Assembly: GCA_963995505.1 (NCBI GenBank) | Contig: OZ023192.1 | Location: 16,661,001 to 16,725,000 of the forward strand | Reading direction: 5' to 3' | Length of the DNA stretch: 64,000 nt | DNA from: Hypericum androsaemum | Lineage: Eukaryota; Streptophyta; Magnoliopsida; Malpighiales; Hypericaceae | Notes under the pieces: generated by a model | Databases searched by the model: none | What the model saw: the letters and a program-made list of their open reading frames with translations, nothing else | What the model was told of the DNA's origin: nothing | Program-made: the position numbers and the translations under genes | Shown here: one piece after another, positions 45,646-57,027 of the stretch | Position numbering within the stretch: the first letter of the stretch is position 1 | How the letters are laid out: the number at the start of each line of letters is the position of its first letter

Positions 45646-47025
45646 ATGACGATTCGGCGACGAAGACGAGTAAAAATCGCCATGAGGAAGGGGCAGTGGA
45701 GGAAGGGACCGGCGAGGAACTGGCTGGAGCTACCGCGTGATGTGACGGCGGAGATACTGCGGCGGCTTGGGGTCGTGGACAGGCTGACGAGCGCGCAGTA
45801 CGTGTGCGCCACGTGGAGGGGGATATGCAGGGATCCCTCCATGTGGCGCCACGTGGACATGTTCATCCCCAAGGACCCCGACGACCCGCTTGACTATGTC
45901 AAACTCTGCCGCCTCGCCGTCGAACTCTCCCAGGGCGGCCTCACCAGCCTTCGCATGGAATACTTCGCGGACGACGACCTCCTACTCTACATCGCCGAGC
46001 GGTTTGCTCCGTTCTCCCCTTTATTTACCTTTCTTTTAATTTGATATTTCTTTATTTGCTTCTTTGAACAATAATAGAATCGGAAGAGTGAGATCCATTT
46101 TGTGTTTCGTCAATTCAAACCCTAAAGGAACTAATAAGCTGTTAAACTGTTTGTGATTGTTTCATAGAAAATAGATTCTGAGACTCCACCCGAGCATAGG
46201 AGTCGTGCACTTGTTAAGGTCCTGTGAAATGTGGCTCGAGAAGTTCTTTAACCGTTTGAATATACAATGTGCATCTGATATCGAACTACATGTTTCATCC
46301 GAGAGTGAGAAGCTGAATTGATCTGCGTTGTTTTGTATTCTGATAAGTTGTAACTTTGTATTCTGATTTGATGTGGACTTTGCGTTTTCTGGCATAGATC
46401 AAGTCAACTTAAGCATCTTGCATTTGCATCCTGCTGGGATATATCGGAAGAGGCGTTGGCTTTGCTTGCAGCGAAGGTTCCTTTGTTGGAGGAGCTTGAG
46501 TTTTATTTTGGCAATGCATGCGAGGAGACTATTGAAGTCTTTGGTCGTTGCTGCCCTTTACTCAAAACGTTTAAGAAGAATTGTCATGGAGTCGTAAGCC
46601 GGGGGCTTCAAATGGATGGAGAGGCTCTAGCTATTGCAAAAAACATGCCTGGGTTAGTCCACCTGCAGATATTTGGGAACCACCTGACAAATGCTGGCTT
46701 GGAGGCAATTCTGGATTCATGCCGCCACCTCCAGTCACTCGATTTGCGGCAGTGTTTCAATCTCAATCTTGGAGGGCAATTAGGGAAAACATGTGCTGGG
46801 AGGATCAAGGATCTGAGGCTTCCCAGTGATCCAACAGATGATTACCCATTCGATTCTCGAATAGCTTACTCGGACGAAGATGGGTATTCTGATTCAGAAT
46901 TCTCGTTGGACTATGATGACTGCGATGACTATCTCGGGTACTTTGACCCATTCGGGGGCCTTGACTATGATGACTTTACTCTTGGCAACCCTGTCTTTGA
47001 TGATATCCTTCGTGGGAACTTCTGA
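45646..47025 (+). CDS. F-box/LRR protein 2 (SKIP19/FBL23-like), 327 aa, two exons
   Basis: Exons are 45646-46001 and 46398-47025, joined GAGCG|GTTTGC and GGCATAG|ATCA in phase 2. The basic N-terminus MTIRRRRRVKIAMRKG precedes the F-box NWLELPRDVTAEILRRLGVV. The first exon is nearly identical to that of gene 1, but the second has diverged. LRR segments include LLEELEFYFGNACEETI and LQSLDLRQCFNLNLG. The C-terminal 60 residues are strongly acidic and rich in Tyr and Phe (LDYDDCDDYLGYFDPFGG), much longer than in gene 1. The product is a probable SCF substrate receptor. The start is the first ATG of the frame; a second in-frame ATG at 45682 would shorten the basic arm. Confidence 0.88.
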
Positions 47026-47442
47026 GATCTTCTTGTAAAAGAATTTGCTTTTGGTTCTGCCTGTTCACTATAACTGTTTTGCTCTTTTGGACTTTTGAAC
47101 ATAAACAGCCCAAGTCTACGGTTTGTTGACGGGGATCCATGGTTTTGACATTTGAAAGACTGATTTGCCTGTCGCTGTGATATACCTTGTATTTATATAG
47201 AGTAGCACTTTAATTAAGGATAAAATCATTTTGTTGTCGATGAAAAAAAAGTTCAGTGGTTTCAAATGTGAACAAGCCCATTTTTATATTACGAGAAAAT
47301 ATATTTTCAATAGTTGCAATAGTTACAAATAGATGTATCTATGGAATTAGCCCATGACATTGTAATTTGAGGTATAGGTTGAACCACTTTGTACAAGGTT
47401 TCTGATGGACCCAAATGCTTCATATGAAGAGTTTGACAAAGA

Positions 47443-49737
47443 CTATATCAACATCTTGTTACTATGCTTCGTGAAGATGCTGGGTCCGAAAGTTGAATAG
47501 ACGACATCCACAAGCAATGGGAATTGAAAGAAAACAAACAAGCTTAGTGGAAGACAAGCCAGCAATGCAAGTGGGACTATAATCCAAGCAACACGGTGGG
47601 ATAGAACTATGTTGACCGAAGCAGCAAAAGCAACTAGCATTGTCGCAATCGCAAAGAACAAGGTGATCTGACCGATCGCCAACCTCATCGGTAACGCCTT
47701 TAGAAAATCCTCGGGCGAGTAGCGTGACGTAAGTATTCCGAGAAACATCAACAACGAGGTAGCCGAAGAGAAGAGTGCCAAAGCATTTGCGATGGCGAAA
47801 ACCATGAACCATGTGTCGTTTAAGAAAATCGGTAAGCCATTTTCGCCATTGTTGCCGCCAGGTAGAGTGAATGCAGATGCAAAGGCAACGGTTACCACCA
47901 AAGCAGCCACGATTGTGTAAGAATTAGCTGTTCCTTTCATCCATTCCTCTCCTTCCTTTACTAATTCTTTATGGGACTCGAAAAACAGCATTTCGGGTAC
48001 CTTATAATCTTCATTTTTCGATACCCTGTACGACGGCTCAACTAGTTGTTCCACAGCCTGTACATAATAATTACCTTGTTACTGTGATCATCATCAAATT
48101 GTTTTTACGTTGAAGATATAATAATATATTTACCTGAAACCACTGCAACTCGCTTTGCATCTGTAGAGCGGCACCAGGTATCTTGTCAATCCGGGTAGAT
48201 GTGTCCAACGTAGCAGCATAATGCAGCAATGTGTTCTTGAAATTGTCGTACCCCATCGTAAAGTACTTCAATGATCCTAACTGGAACAGGAGATTGAAGA
48301 CCGTCTCTTGGCGATGTATCACTGCAATGTCAAAACATTTCTATCATCTTCATCCGCCGTAAAAATCACATTGGGGTACGCCTTTATAACCTCTGCGACA
48401 AACTCGTGGATCCCAGCTTCAGCTGCGAGAAGCACGGATGATCCGAATACAACGTCAGCCTGTTCCGATGTTGCTGCTTTCTCTGCTAAACTTTTCAGCA
48501 GCTGCAGAATTTGTTTATGCTTCAAAGCCTCGGTGTGGAACTTCCCAAACAGTGGTAAGTACTTCTCCCAGCCAGTGGCATGTAATATTGGGTTCTCAAT
48601 GTCTTTTCTCCGAGGGGAATTGCCCTTCTTGACAAACAACTTCTTCCAAACTGCATACGTACAAGAGAAAATGCTCTGAAAATAATTATTTTAATCAAAA
48701 TAAAAACGAGAATGAGCTCGTCTTTTTTTTAGAAGGAATGAGCTTTTGTCAATTAACAATATTTTAGTCAAAATAAAAACGGACCATAATATAGTAAACG
48801 CTCGAAAGTGTGAGCCGCTGACCACTTGGGAATGCCCGCGGCTTTCGTGCCACCATGTCTAGAGCGGTATATCCCTTGCTACTTGTCATAGTGGCCAATC
48901 CGGGATTTCCGTCAACTACCTCGATGGCTAAATCTGGTGGTGTAATAGAAGATATTAGTATATTATTGTTTTGATATCTATGTCATTGTTAATAAAATGT
49001 TAGAATTTTCATATGAAATCGAAAATCTTATCGGAAAATTTGTACTGACCATAAAAGTCGTCCATGATTAGAGCGTGCAGGATCTTAACACCGGCGTCAG
49101 TGGAGAAGAGGGTTGGGTCCTGACGACGACTCACAGGTAGCAGAAATCTAACAGTATCCTCGTGCCCATACCGAGCAGCGGCGTGAAGCGGACAATTCCC
49201 CGATTTGTTCAATTGCTGGGTCAAACTTGGATCCCTTTCCACCAACAACATAGCCGCCCTGGCGTTCCCGGCCTGAGCAGCGTAATGAAGGGCGTTGCGG
49301 TTGCTGTCGTTTACCACTCGAAGCGACGACCCTTTCTGCTCCATCAAGTCTACCAGCTGCCGGAGGAACAATACGCTTTTGGCGCCACTAAGAGCAGACG
49401 ACAGGTGGAGGACGGTATCTCCTGATGGAATCAGAGGAGCCGACAGTGATTCCGGGTTGTCGTCCAATATTCTCTTGGCTGCCGTCCAATCCCCGCTAGT
49501 CGTCGCCTTGTACAACTTCAAGCGCTGTGCAAGCTTTTCTGAACCAATTTTACGGGCGAGTAAATACTGACGTCGTTCTAGGTTAATCAAAAAATGTCCG
49601 AGTAGACAGTTATGTTGTTACATACTCGTGATTGGAAAGTTGGGATTACCTTCTTTCTGTTGATCATTTGCCGGTGAGACGGTCATCAGATTGTCGTCGG
49701 GACTTGTTCCACTTCCATCCTCTTGCGAGGGATCCAT
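47443..49737 (-). pseudogene. ACD6/ITN1-like ankyrin-PGG membrane protein gene with a one-base frameshift
   Basis: Exons on the minus strand: 49737-49650 (MDPSQEDGSG start), 49577-49050 (ankyrin repeats such as SGNCPLHAAARYGHEDTVRFL), 48933-48785, 48675-48134 and 48057-47443. All have GT-AG junctions and phases fit. In exon 4 the frame breaks at the T-run 48332-48335 (minus strand), which is one base short for the continuing frame. After it the coding sequence goes on normally. The last exon encodes the PGG domain (EWMKGTANSYTIVAALVVTV) and four hydrophobic segments. A one-base deletion in otherwise clean sequence suggests a very recent loss or a sequencing error. Members of this family act at the plasma membrane in defence and salt or ABA responses. 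As read, the protein would end near residue 370 and lack its membrane domain. Confidence 0.88.
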
Positions 49738-49858
49738 TTGCTTCAGAGTGTGGGAGAAATATTTACAGAAAAATAGAAGAGCAAGAGCGATGTTGAGGGG
49801 TATGGATTGGGCACGGAATGCTCAGATTCCGAACCTTTCGGAATGAAGACGCGCGGGG

Positions 49859-50150
49859 ACTTTTTTGCAAACGCGCTAAAATACGGGGACCAAAATGAAA
49901 AAAGCCACGCACAAACGTAGGCCGGATACAAATGTCATTATCACATAACTGCGCATGCCAGTATCACATAACTGCGCATGCCAGTGTGACCTTTTTGCAA
50001 AAATGCTAAAATATGGGGGACCAAAATGAAAAAAATCACGCGCGCCATTACCACCAACGGGGACTTGCCACTGTCACAAATACACATGCCATTATCACAT
50101 AACTGCGCTTGCCATTATCACATAACTGCGCTTGCCACTGCGGTCCCCCT
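49859..50150. repeat. Short tandem repeats upstream of the ankyrin gene
   Basis: A 23-25-bp unit 'ccattatcacataactgcgc' plus a few bases occurs twice at 49935-49983 and about three times at 50087-50140. A larger unit ('tttgcaa..gctaaaatacggggaccaaaatg') occurs at 49865 and 49998, a period of about 133 bp. The array lies 120-410 bp upstream of the ankyrin ATG and may influence its promoter. Confidence 0.8.
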
Positions 50151-50523
50151 TCACTCCAAACCGTACGAAATCGATTCCTTCACTCCGTACTCAATCTACT
50201 CTCGATGTTGAGAATTTGAAGCAACGGTTACAATGGACACACACACATTTATATAAGCCTAATTTCGTGTGAAATTCTAATATTTATCAAAATCAAATCA
50301 TGTAAGGAGTAATTATTTATTATAATTTATATAAGTAAAGCTTGAATAGAAGATTTCTTTAAATTTCTAGTGGGCTTTATTTTAAGTTGCCGGAGACGAA
50401 CAATAAGACAAATTAATACTAGTAAGGGGTCAAATATAGGTGGCTATGAGAAATATTCTACTATATTCAGCTAAAGCATGAGAAAAACGACAGTTATTTG
50501 TCTAATAGCTAAGACCATCAGCA
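50151..50523. other. AT-rich spacer, nothing recognised
   Basis: No frame or repeat stands out. The stretch ends at the target duplication of the hAT-like element. Confidence 0.45.
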
Positions 50524-50531
50524 TCCGCAAC

Positions 50532-51476
50532 TAGAGATGGCAATGGGCAGGATCCGGGCAGGATCTATAGGACCCAGATTCTTACCCTCTTTTTAAATGG
50601 TGGACCCAGATCCTTACCCTTATCCTCTTTAAAAATAAGGATTCGGGCAGGATCTGGGTCCTAAAAAATCGGGTAGGATCAGGGCGACCCGCGGGTCCGT
50701 ATTTTTTTAAATATATTTAATTTTAAAAAATTAAATTATCTTTTGATAGTTTTCAAATAGCAATGAGACATTTTCATTCATTAAACATATCAATACAAAG
50801 AAACCAAAAAAACAAATAAAAAAGTTACAAGAATTTGGTTTGTAATCAAAAAGTTAAAAAAAAAGTTAAAATTGTGAATTTGGTTTGTAATTTTTGCTGC
50901 TATTACTTGGGGCATGTTGCTGCTTCGTAATGATATTATCTTCAATGAGGCGAGGTACGATAATGAGCTTCTCCTGTATTTTGTGCTCTTTCATGTCCAA
51001 GAGTGGATCCTTTGGACGGATGCCTAAATCATTCACAATCAATCGCTGCTCACTTTCTTGATTGCTTACAAGAATTTATAGGTCCCTCTTCTTTACCTCT
51101 TGAGGTTGAGGAAACGTTTTGGTCGGGGTGGGTTATAACTGATGTAAATATCAGGCCCCTTTATCTTGTCTTTCTTTTTGCGCTTCCTCTATTTTGAACT
51201 TTTATTTTAATAAAAAATATTTACCTACCAATAAAATTGAGAATTTGTATTATGTCTAATAATTAATATACATGTATATTATTTTAATATTAATTTAAAA
51301 AATTCGGGTAGGATCAGGGCAGGATCCTATAGATCCATACCCATGCCCTTATCCTTTTAAAATATCAGGATCTGGGCAGGATCAGGGTCTAGACCCGGTA
51401 AAAGTCAACGGGTCTTGGACCCTTCGAGTCTGGATCAGGGTAGACTCTCAGGATAAGGGTCTAATTGCCATCCCTA
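50532..51476. mobile_element. Non-autonomous hAT-like DNA transposon (945 bp)
   Basis: The terminal inverted repeats are TAGAGATGGCAAT (start) and the complement of ATTGCCATCCCTA (end), with one mismatch. They are flanked by identical 8-bp duplications TCCGCAAC (50524-50531 and 51477-51484), the hAT target-site length. Both subterminal regions are packed with GGGCAGGATC or GGGTAGGATC motifs, as in hAT elements where such motifs bind transposase. It has no transposase frame. A LINE-like fragment occupies its centre. Confidence 0.9.
50880..51228 (+). mobile_element. LINE 3' fragment inside the hAT-like element
   Basis: Translated pieces such as RNDIIFNEARYDNELLLYF resemble the C-terminal end of plant L1 ORF2 (zf-RVT region). 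They are followed by a T-rich 3' tail ending near 'aataaaaaatatttacc'. The flanks 'aaaattgtgaattt' (about 50867) and 'aaaattgagaattt' (about 51233) may be its target duplication. The assignment rests on short similarity and is moderate. Confidence 0.5.
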
Positions 51477-51486
51477 TCCGCAACCA

Positions 51487-52050
51487 GCCCCAACCTAGGT
51501 CATGGAATAAATAATTAATTTCTCTCTCATCCACATCAACCTAACCCAATTATTTCTTTTTCTATCCACTTCTTTACCTACCCCAACCTAGGTCACAGAA
51601 TAAACAATTAATTTTTCTCTCATCCACATATTATCTACTATTATTTTTTGTTTATATAAAAATTATAATAAATATACTAAAATGATTATTCCGTAATTAT
51701 AACAAGAAAAAATTAATGTCAGTAACAAAATTAAATTACAAAAATTGAAATACAAAATTAGATAGAAATAATTCGAACTACAAAAATAACTCCAATTTTG
51801 GGCTACAAAGATAACCCCAACCTAGGTTACAGAATAAACAATTAATTTTTTTCTCATCCATATATTATCTACTATTATTTTTTGTTTATATAAAAATTAT
51901 AATAAATATACGAAAATGATTATTCCATAATTATAACAAGAAAAAATTAATGTCAGTAACAAAATTAAGATTACAAAATTGAAATACAAAATTAGATATA
52001 AATAATTTGAGCTACAAAGATAACTCCAATTTTGGGCTCTATTTACATAG
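51487..52050. repeat. Tandem duplication, about 234-bp unit
   Basis: A unit starting 'ccccaacctaggtcacagaataaac' at 51581 is repeated from 51815 with few changes to about 52045. A third, partial head occurs at 51489. The unit is AT-rich with no coding capacity. The repeat could be a MITE copied in tandem, but I see no terminal inverted repeats. Confidence 0.85.
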
Positions 52051-52990
52051 ATTTTTGAAAAATATGAATTTTTATATTGTTAAAGATAATTCTGATTTTT
52101 TTAATCACACAAATAATATCAAAAAAATTTATTTATACGAATAATATTGTGTTAAGTGTACTAAGTAGATAGAAAAAGAAAAAAAAATTCCACGCAAGCA
52201 GGGGCGAGGGCGAGGCAATGGGGGCAACTTTCATCCCCCATTAACTTGAGGGCGCCCCACCCTTTTTGTTTCTTTTTTTTTAATTTTTTTTTCCCATGTG
52301 GCAGCCGACCTCCGAGGTCGAGGCCGCGGATGCGGCTAGTCTAAGGTCGGTAACTACCTAGGAAGAACCTATGTATTATGTAATTAGTGAGTGTATAACG
52401 GTGTGGTATCAAATCTTAAAATGTTAATGTAAAAAATAGAGTTTATTATATCGAAGTATTCTATTTCGGCCCCATTTTTATTCCACAAAATTTTATCGTG
52501 GGAATAATAACAAAGTCGACCGTAATAATTTCGTCAAAAGAGATATCACGCTAAGTAAGTTATAAATATTACAATTAACAAAAACTAACTTATAAAAAAA
52601 AACCGGTGGGTAAGAGATCTATATAATATTGTAGGGGAAACCCACTAACGCAGGCATGTGTGATAAAATTATTATAATTATTCTTTTTTGGAGAAGAAGG
52701 GAAAAAGACCCCACCTTTAATTAAATATGGTATAACAACCATTTAAAATACCTATACGTTTTGGCCTTTTATTGGTTCGACGAGAACAGATAAATGAAAT
52801 TAATTGATTAATATCTTACCTGACCCTCATTTCTCTTTATGTGCTTTATCCGGATGACCTTGTCGTCTCCTTGTTGTATTTACGATATTCAATTCAAAAT
52901 TTTTTATTAACCTAATTATTTTTTGAAAGATATATTTATATTATTCTGAAAAAAAATTATATCATAAGTGCTAGAAGTACAGGTTATCGA
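52051..52990. other. Spacer with no recognised gene
   Basis: AT-rich except for a GC-rich patch at 52198-52350 ('caggggcgagggcgaggcaatggggg' region and an inverted CCGACCTCCGAGGTCGAGG palindrome near 52305). No frame is credible. Confidence 0.4.
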
Positions 52991-53410
52991 AAAACGGTGT
53001 GAAACTGAAGATCCCAAACAGTGGTAATTACTTCTCCCAGTCAGTGGCATGTAATATTGGGTTCTCAGTGTCTTTTCTCCGAGGAAAATTGCCATCCTTG
53101 ACAAACAACTTCTTCTAAACTGCATACGTACAAGAGAAAACGCTCCGAAAATAATTATTTTAGTCAAAATAAAAAACGAGAATGAGCTTGTTTAACAATA
53201 TTTTAGTCAAAATAAAAACGGACCATAATATAGTAAACGCTCCGAAAGTGTGAGCCGCTGACCCCTTGGGATTGCCCGAGGCTTTCGTGCCACCATGTCT
53301 AGAGCGGTACACCCCTTGCTACTTGTCATAGTGGCCAATCCGGGATTTCCTTCAACTACCCCGATGGCTAAATCTGGTGTAACAGAAGATAGTATATTAT
53401 TGTTTCAATA
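52991..53410 (-). pseudogene. Partial copy of the ankyrin-PGG gene
   Basis: It matches 48547-48990 (exon 3, intron and start of exon 4) at roughly 90% by eye, in the same orientation. There is a deletion in the intron part and several changes, including a stop in the copy of the exon-4 start. It has no ankyrin or PGG ends and no promoter. It lies about 4.5 kb upstream (minus-strand sense) of its parent. Confidence 0.88.
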
Positions 53411-54239
53411 TCTATGTAAAATCCAAAACCATGATTTTTGTTACAAATAACCTTAGAATCTATGTATCTAATCAAAAATTTTAATGCAACGAATTGATGA
53501 TTTTTGATATTTATAAAACAAACTCGCCACTCTTAAAATTAACAATGTGGGTGTAAGAAAATCTCACATCAGAAATGAATATTGGACCTAGTTTAGAAAT
53601 GTGACTAACCCTTTTTTATGATTGGAATTTATTGATAGGACTATGTAATATTTACAATCTACTTAGTATATAATTCTCTCTTGCGAGTTGTGGTTGTTGG
53701 CCTCGTCAAAAGTTCTACCGCGATAAAATCCAATAAAAAAACTACGGTAGGAAAAGAGTACAGGGAAGAATCTACGTTGACGTTGAAATTCATGAATTTA
53801 ATTCTACACTGTCAAACTTCAAGATAATTACATAATTCTTATTATCCAAAATAAAGAAGGCCAGTTTAATATCATCCAAGATACCTAGTTACTTTAAAGT
53901 TTGAGGTTAGAAATGAATATTCTAACAGTGACAATCTTAATAAACCTCCTCAAATATTGTTCATACAATAAAATGAGAATTATGTGAAAATAGTTAGAAG
54001 TACCTGATCAATTTGTTCTGCTATATGTACGTGAAGGCGACTCATTAATTGGTCAAAAAAGTTATTATTTGATAAAACTAATTATCAACATACTTACTTT
54101 TAATTTTTTTATCCAAAAACTAGGAATAAGTACTTTGTGATAGGTTTTCAAATTTACATATTGGTATATGTATATTTTGTGTTGTGAGCACGTGGAGCAA
54201 TACTAGAGGCTATGCCTACTAAAAATGTCAATGAATAAA
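53411..54239. other. AT-rich spacer, nothing recognised
   Basis: No coding frame or clear repeat was found by reading both strands. Confidence 0.4.
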
Positions 54240-54432
54240 ACACCTATATGGACTGGGCCGGATAGGCCACTAGGTATATAAAAACATCGAAAATTAAGTC
54301 TAGAACTATTCAAAATATAACTAGATAAAGTTCCTATATGTACTGTGTAGAGCTAGGCCAATAGAAATGTGAAAACATCCGCTGGATAAAACCACTATAT
54401 GGATTAGGCCGGGGTAGGCCATTAGAAATGTA
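54240..54432. repeat. Degenerate tandem repeat around CCTATATGGACTGGGCCGG
   Basis: Three diverged copies of a motif 'acctatatggactgggccgg...taggccactag' followed by 'aaaacat' begin near 54242, 54328 and 54390. The spacing is uneven, so this is an old array. Confidence 0.65.
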
Positions 54433-54703
54433 AAAAAAAAATCAGGTAAATCTCTCCGCTAATTCAAAACGTTCAATACATACTTGTACTTAAAATTAAT
54501 CTATTTCATTCGAACAAAAAAAATTAGTCTATTTAATTTTTTGTACTATTTTAAACGGGTCAATTCATACCTTCAAATCATTTTTCCATTCACCGGTGAC
54601 ATCTCATCTCATCATTTACGTGACAATCACGTTAGTCTCAAATGCTCCACGTCATCTGCCATCTCTCTCCAAAGACAAAAAAAAGCCACCGCCAGCTGTT
54701 ACC

Positions 54704-55586
54704 GAGATTTTTTCTGAAATTGACAAAAAAAAAATATATTTTTCCTAAATAGGCAAAAAATTATACATATTCCCTAAATAGGTTGAAAGATTATTTAATA
54801 TTAAAATATTTTGAAGGAGGTGCCCTATTGTCAGGGCGCCTCCACTTAATTTTTTTATTTTGTTTCGAATGAAAATTTATCGATACTGAATTTAATCGTT
54901 GTATCGTAAATTTATCGATATATATTATTTTAGAATAATGCGGGTAGAGATAAATATTTATTCATGAATTTAATCGTCTAAATTTATCTCTACTCGCATT
55001 ATTCTAAAATGATATATATCGATAAATTTAGGAATAAAAAAAATTAGTTGGAGGTGCCAACTTGTTCGGGCGCCTCCTTTATCACCAAAAAAAAATTATT
55101 TGGTCATAGAATGATCTGAATTTATATATATCGATAAATTTAATTGTTATATCGTAAATTTATCTAAGTACTAAATCATCTGAATTTATCGATATATATT
55201 ATATTAGTATAATGACAATGATTAATTTATAATAGTATATTAAATTTATGATACAACAATATCGAATTATATTGGTACCATTCAAAAATGATATCGAATT
55301 TACGATATAACATAAATTTATCGATACCGAATTTACGATACAACGATTTAAACGTTGTCATTATACTAATATATAATGATTTACCGAGTTTGGGATAAAT
55401 TTACTATACAACGATTAAATTCGGTATGGATATAAGTTAAAATTAAGTGGAGCCCTGACAAGAGGGCACCTCCTTTAAAATGTTTTAATATTAAACAATC
55501 TTTCAACCTATTTAAGGAATATGTATAACTTTTTACCTATTTAGAAAAAATATGGATGTTTTTTTTCCCATTTCAGAAAAAATTCT
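54704..55586. mobile_element. Foldback/MITE-like element with long inverted arms
   Basis: The left arm (54704 to about 54850) and right arm (about 55440-55586) are inverted copies over roughly 140 bp. They include 'ttttttctgaaat', 'cctaaatagg', 'ggttgaaagatt' and 'ggaggtgccct...tgtcaggg'. Flanking 9-mers GCTGTTACC (54695-54703) and GCGGTTACC (55587-55595) match at eight of nine sites, which would fit a Mutator-like target duplication. The centre contains many 'atttatcgatatatatta' palindromes and a further 'ggaggtgcc...gggcgcctcc' hairpin at 55048-55078. No coding capacity. Confidence 0.75.
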
Positions 55587-55595
55587 GCGGTTACC

Positions 55596-56370
55596 CCTCA
55601 CCTACCCCTTTCCGTTTCTCCTCCGATCGAGCTCCTCCGCTCCTCCCTTCAAAGTTTGACCATGGAAGAAACCCTTCCAACACGTAATAGGTACACGTAT
55701 AGGCATCCATGGAAAAAAATATGCGGCTAGTGCAGAGATTTTGATTTTCTTAATTTAATTTGAGTTTAAAATTTATGAATGAGAAAGATAGTATTGAAAT
55801 AATCAATTTTTAAATAAGATTCAAAAATATTCGAGTAAATATTAATTGTTACTCGTTGTTATTGCAGTGGAAACTAAAAAATCATACAACGAATAAAATA
55901 TATGCATGAACTCATTTGCTAGGCGCCCTCTTCTTCTTTTCCCCAATGTTCTTCTGTTATCAAGATCGTACATTAATTACGTGTACCTATTTCGATTAGA
56001 CAAATAAATAGAATCCCCATAACATTTGCTAGGGGTCTACCATTAATTGCCTCTTAGAAACCGCTACACAAAACTTATTGCAAGGTGCTCCCGATTCATT
56101 CTCTATCAAAACAGTTCTTCAATCGGTAACGGATCGATTTTGGTTAAACTATCTTAACGGGTGATCTCGAGTTTAAATTATGTAAATTCAAATAGGTTAA
56201 ATTTTTTGCATGGAGAGTTCATAAGTCGATTCAATTAGTATCTAACTAGAGTAATCTGGTTAATAAATATTTGTTTAATCTCATCACTCCTCCATCGATG
56301 CATCTCTGAGAAAGAAAAAAAGGAGGGATCCACAGAGAGAAAGAAGTGGAGAAAAGGGAAAGAGAGAAAA
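55596..56370. other. Spacer, nothing recognised
   Basis: No credible frame. A CT-rich patch at 55600-55650 and AT-rich sequence follow. Confidence 0.4.
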
Positions 56371-56870
56371 TATGGCCAGCCTGTGACTTGTTCTTGGGAT
56401 GTCTCTCTTGTTTTAAGTGTCTAGTTCTGACATTCATGGGGCAACCAAAGATGGATCAGAGGAGTGGGGATATGAGACCCAAAGCACAACACATGTTCTG
56501 GTGGCTCTATAAAAGCCCATACAGAGTGGGAGATGGCCAATAGTTCTGTGGCTGCAGGGTGGACCTGGAGGAGCATCAGGAGTTGGGATTGGCAGTTGGA
56601 GAATCTTAAGGAGGAGGCAAAATCGCGGTCGCTCTCGGGTTATCTGCTCTAAAAGCCATTGAGAATCTGGGAAACTGAAGGCCAAACTTGGATGGGTGGG
56701 ATAGTTGGATCTCTCCTCAAGATTTTGTGTTTTCCTTAGGGTCAGAGATGTGTCCAGGCTGGCTGGATGTCAATGGAGATGCCAACAAGGCACACAGTCT
56801 AGCAGAGAAGATCAAGCAGCAAATACAAGATGGGCAGTCTCCGCACCTGGAAAGCCCATCTGTCCCCGTC
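56371..56870 (+). pseudogene. Serine carboxypeptidase-like (SCPL51-type) pseudogene without introns
   Basis: In shifting frames one reads the segment GATKDGSEEWGY (about 56440), then PIVLWLQGGPGGASGVGIG (about 56538-56590) and GGKIAVALGLSALKAIEN (about 56611). Next come WDSWISPQDFVFS (about 56697) and AEKIKQQIQDGQ (about 56800). These are ordered blocks of plant SCPL51-like carboxypeptidases. Large parts between them are deleted, including the catalytic serine region, and the frame shifts several times. Blocks that are normally far apart follow each other without introns. That suggests a decayed retrocopy, although deletions alone could also do it. Non-functional. Confidence 0.75.
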
Positions 56871-57027
56871 AACATGGGCCAGCCCGCAAACTTCCTAAAA
56901 CAAACCGGATCGGGCCCAACACATTAACTAATTAATACATCGAAATTTGAAGCATCTGAGTAGAGGACTTGACAGCAGATAAAACGTCTGCAGCAGATGA
57001 TGATTCTCGCCTCATCAGAGAAGCTGC

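Noticed and set aside
49935..50140. A CRISPR-like array of short repeats.
   Set aside because: The repeats are directly adjacent without unique spacers, and the window is a plant nuclear sequence.
52198..52350. The GC-rich patch as a gene start or CpG-type promoter.
   Set aside because: No open frame or splice-linked exon follows in either direction.
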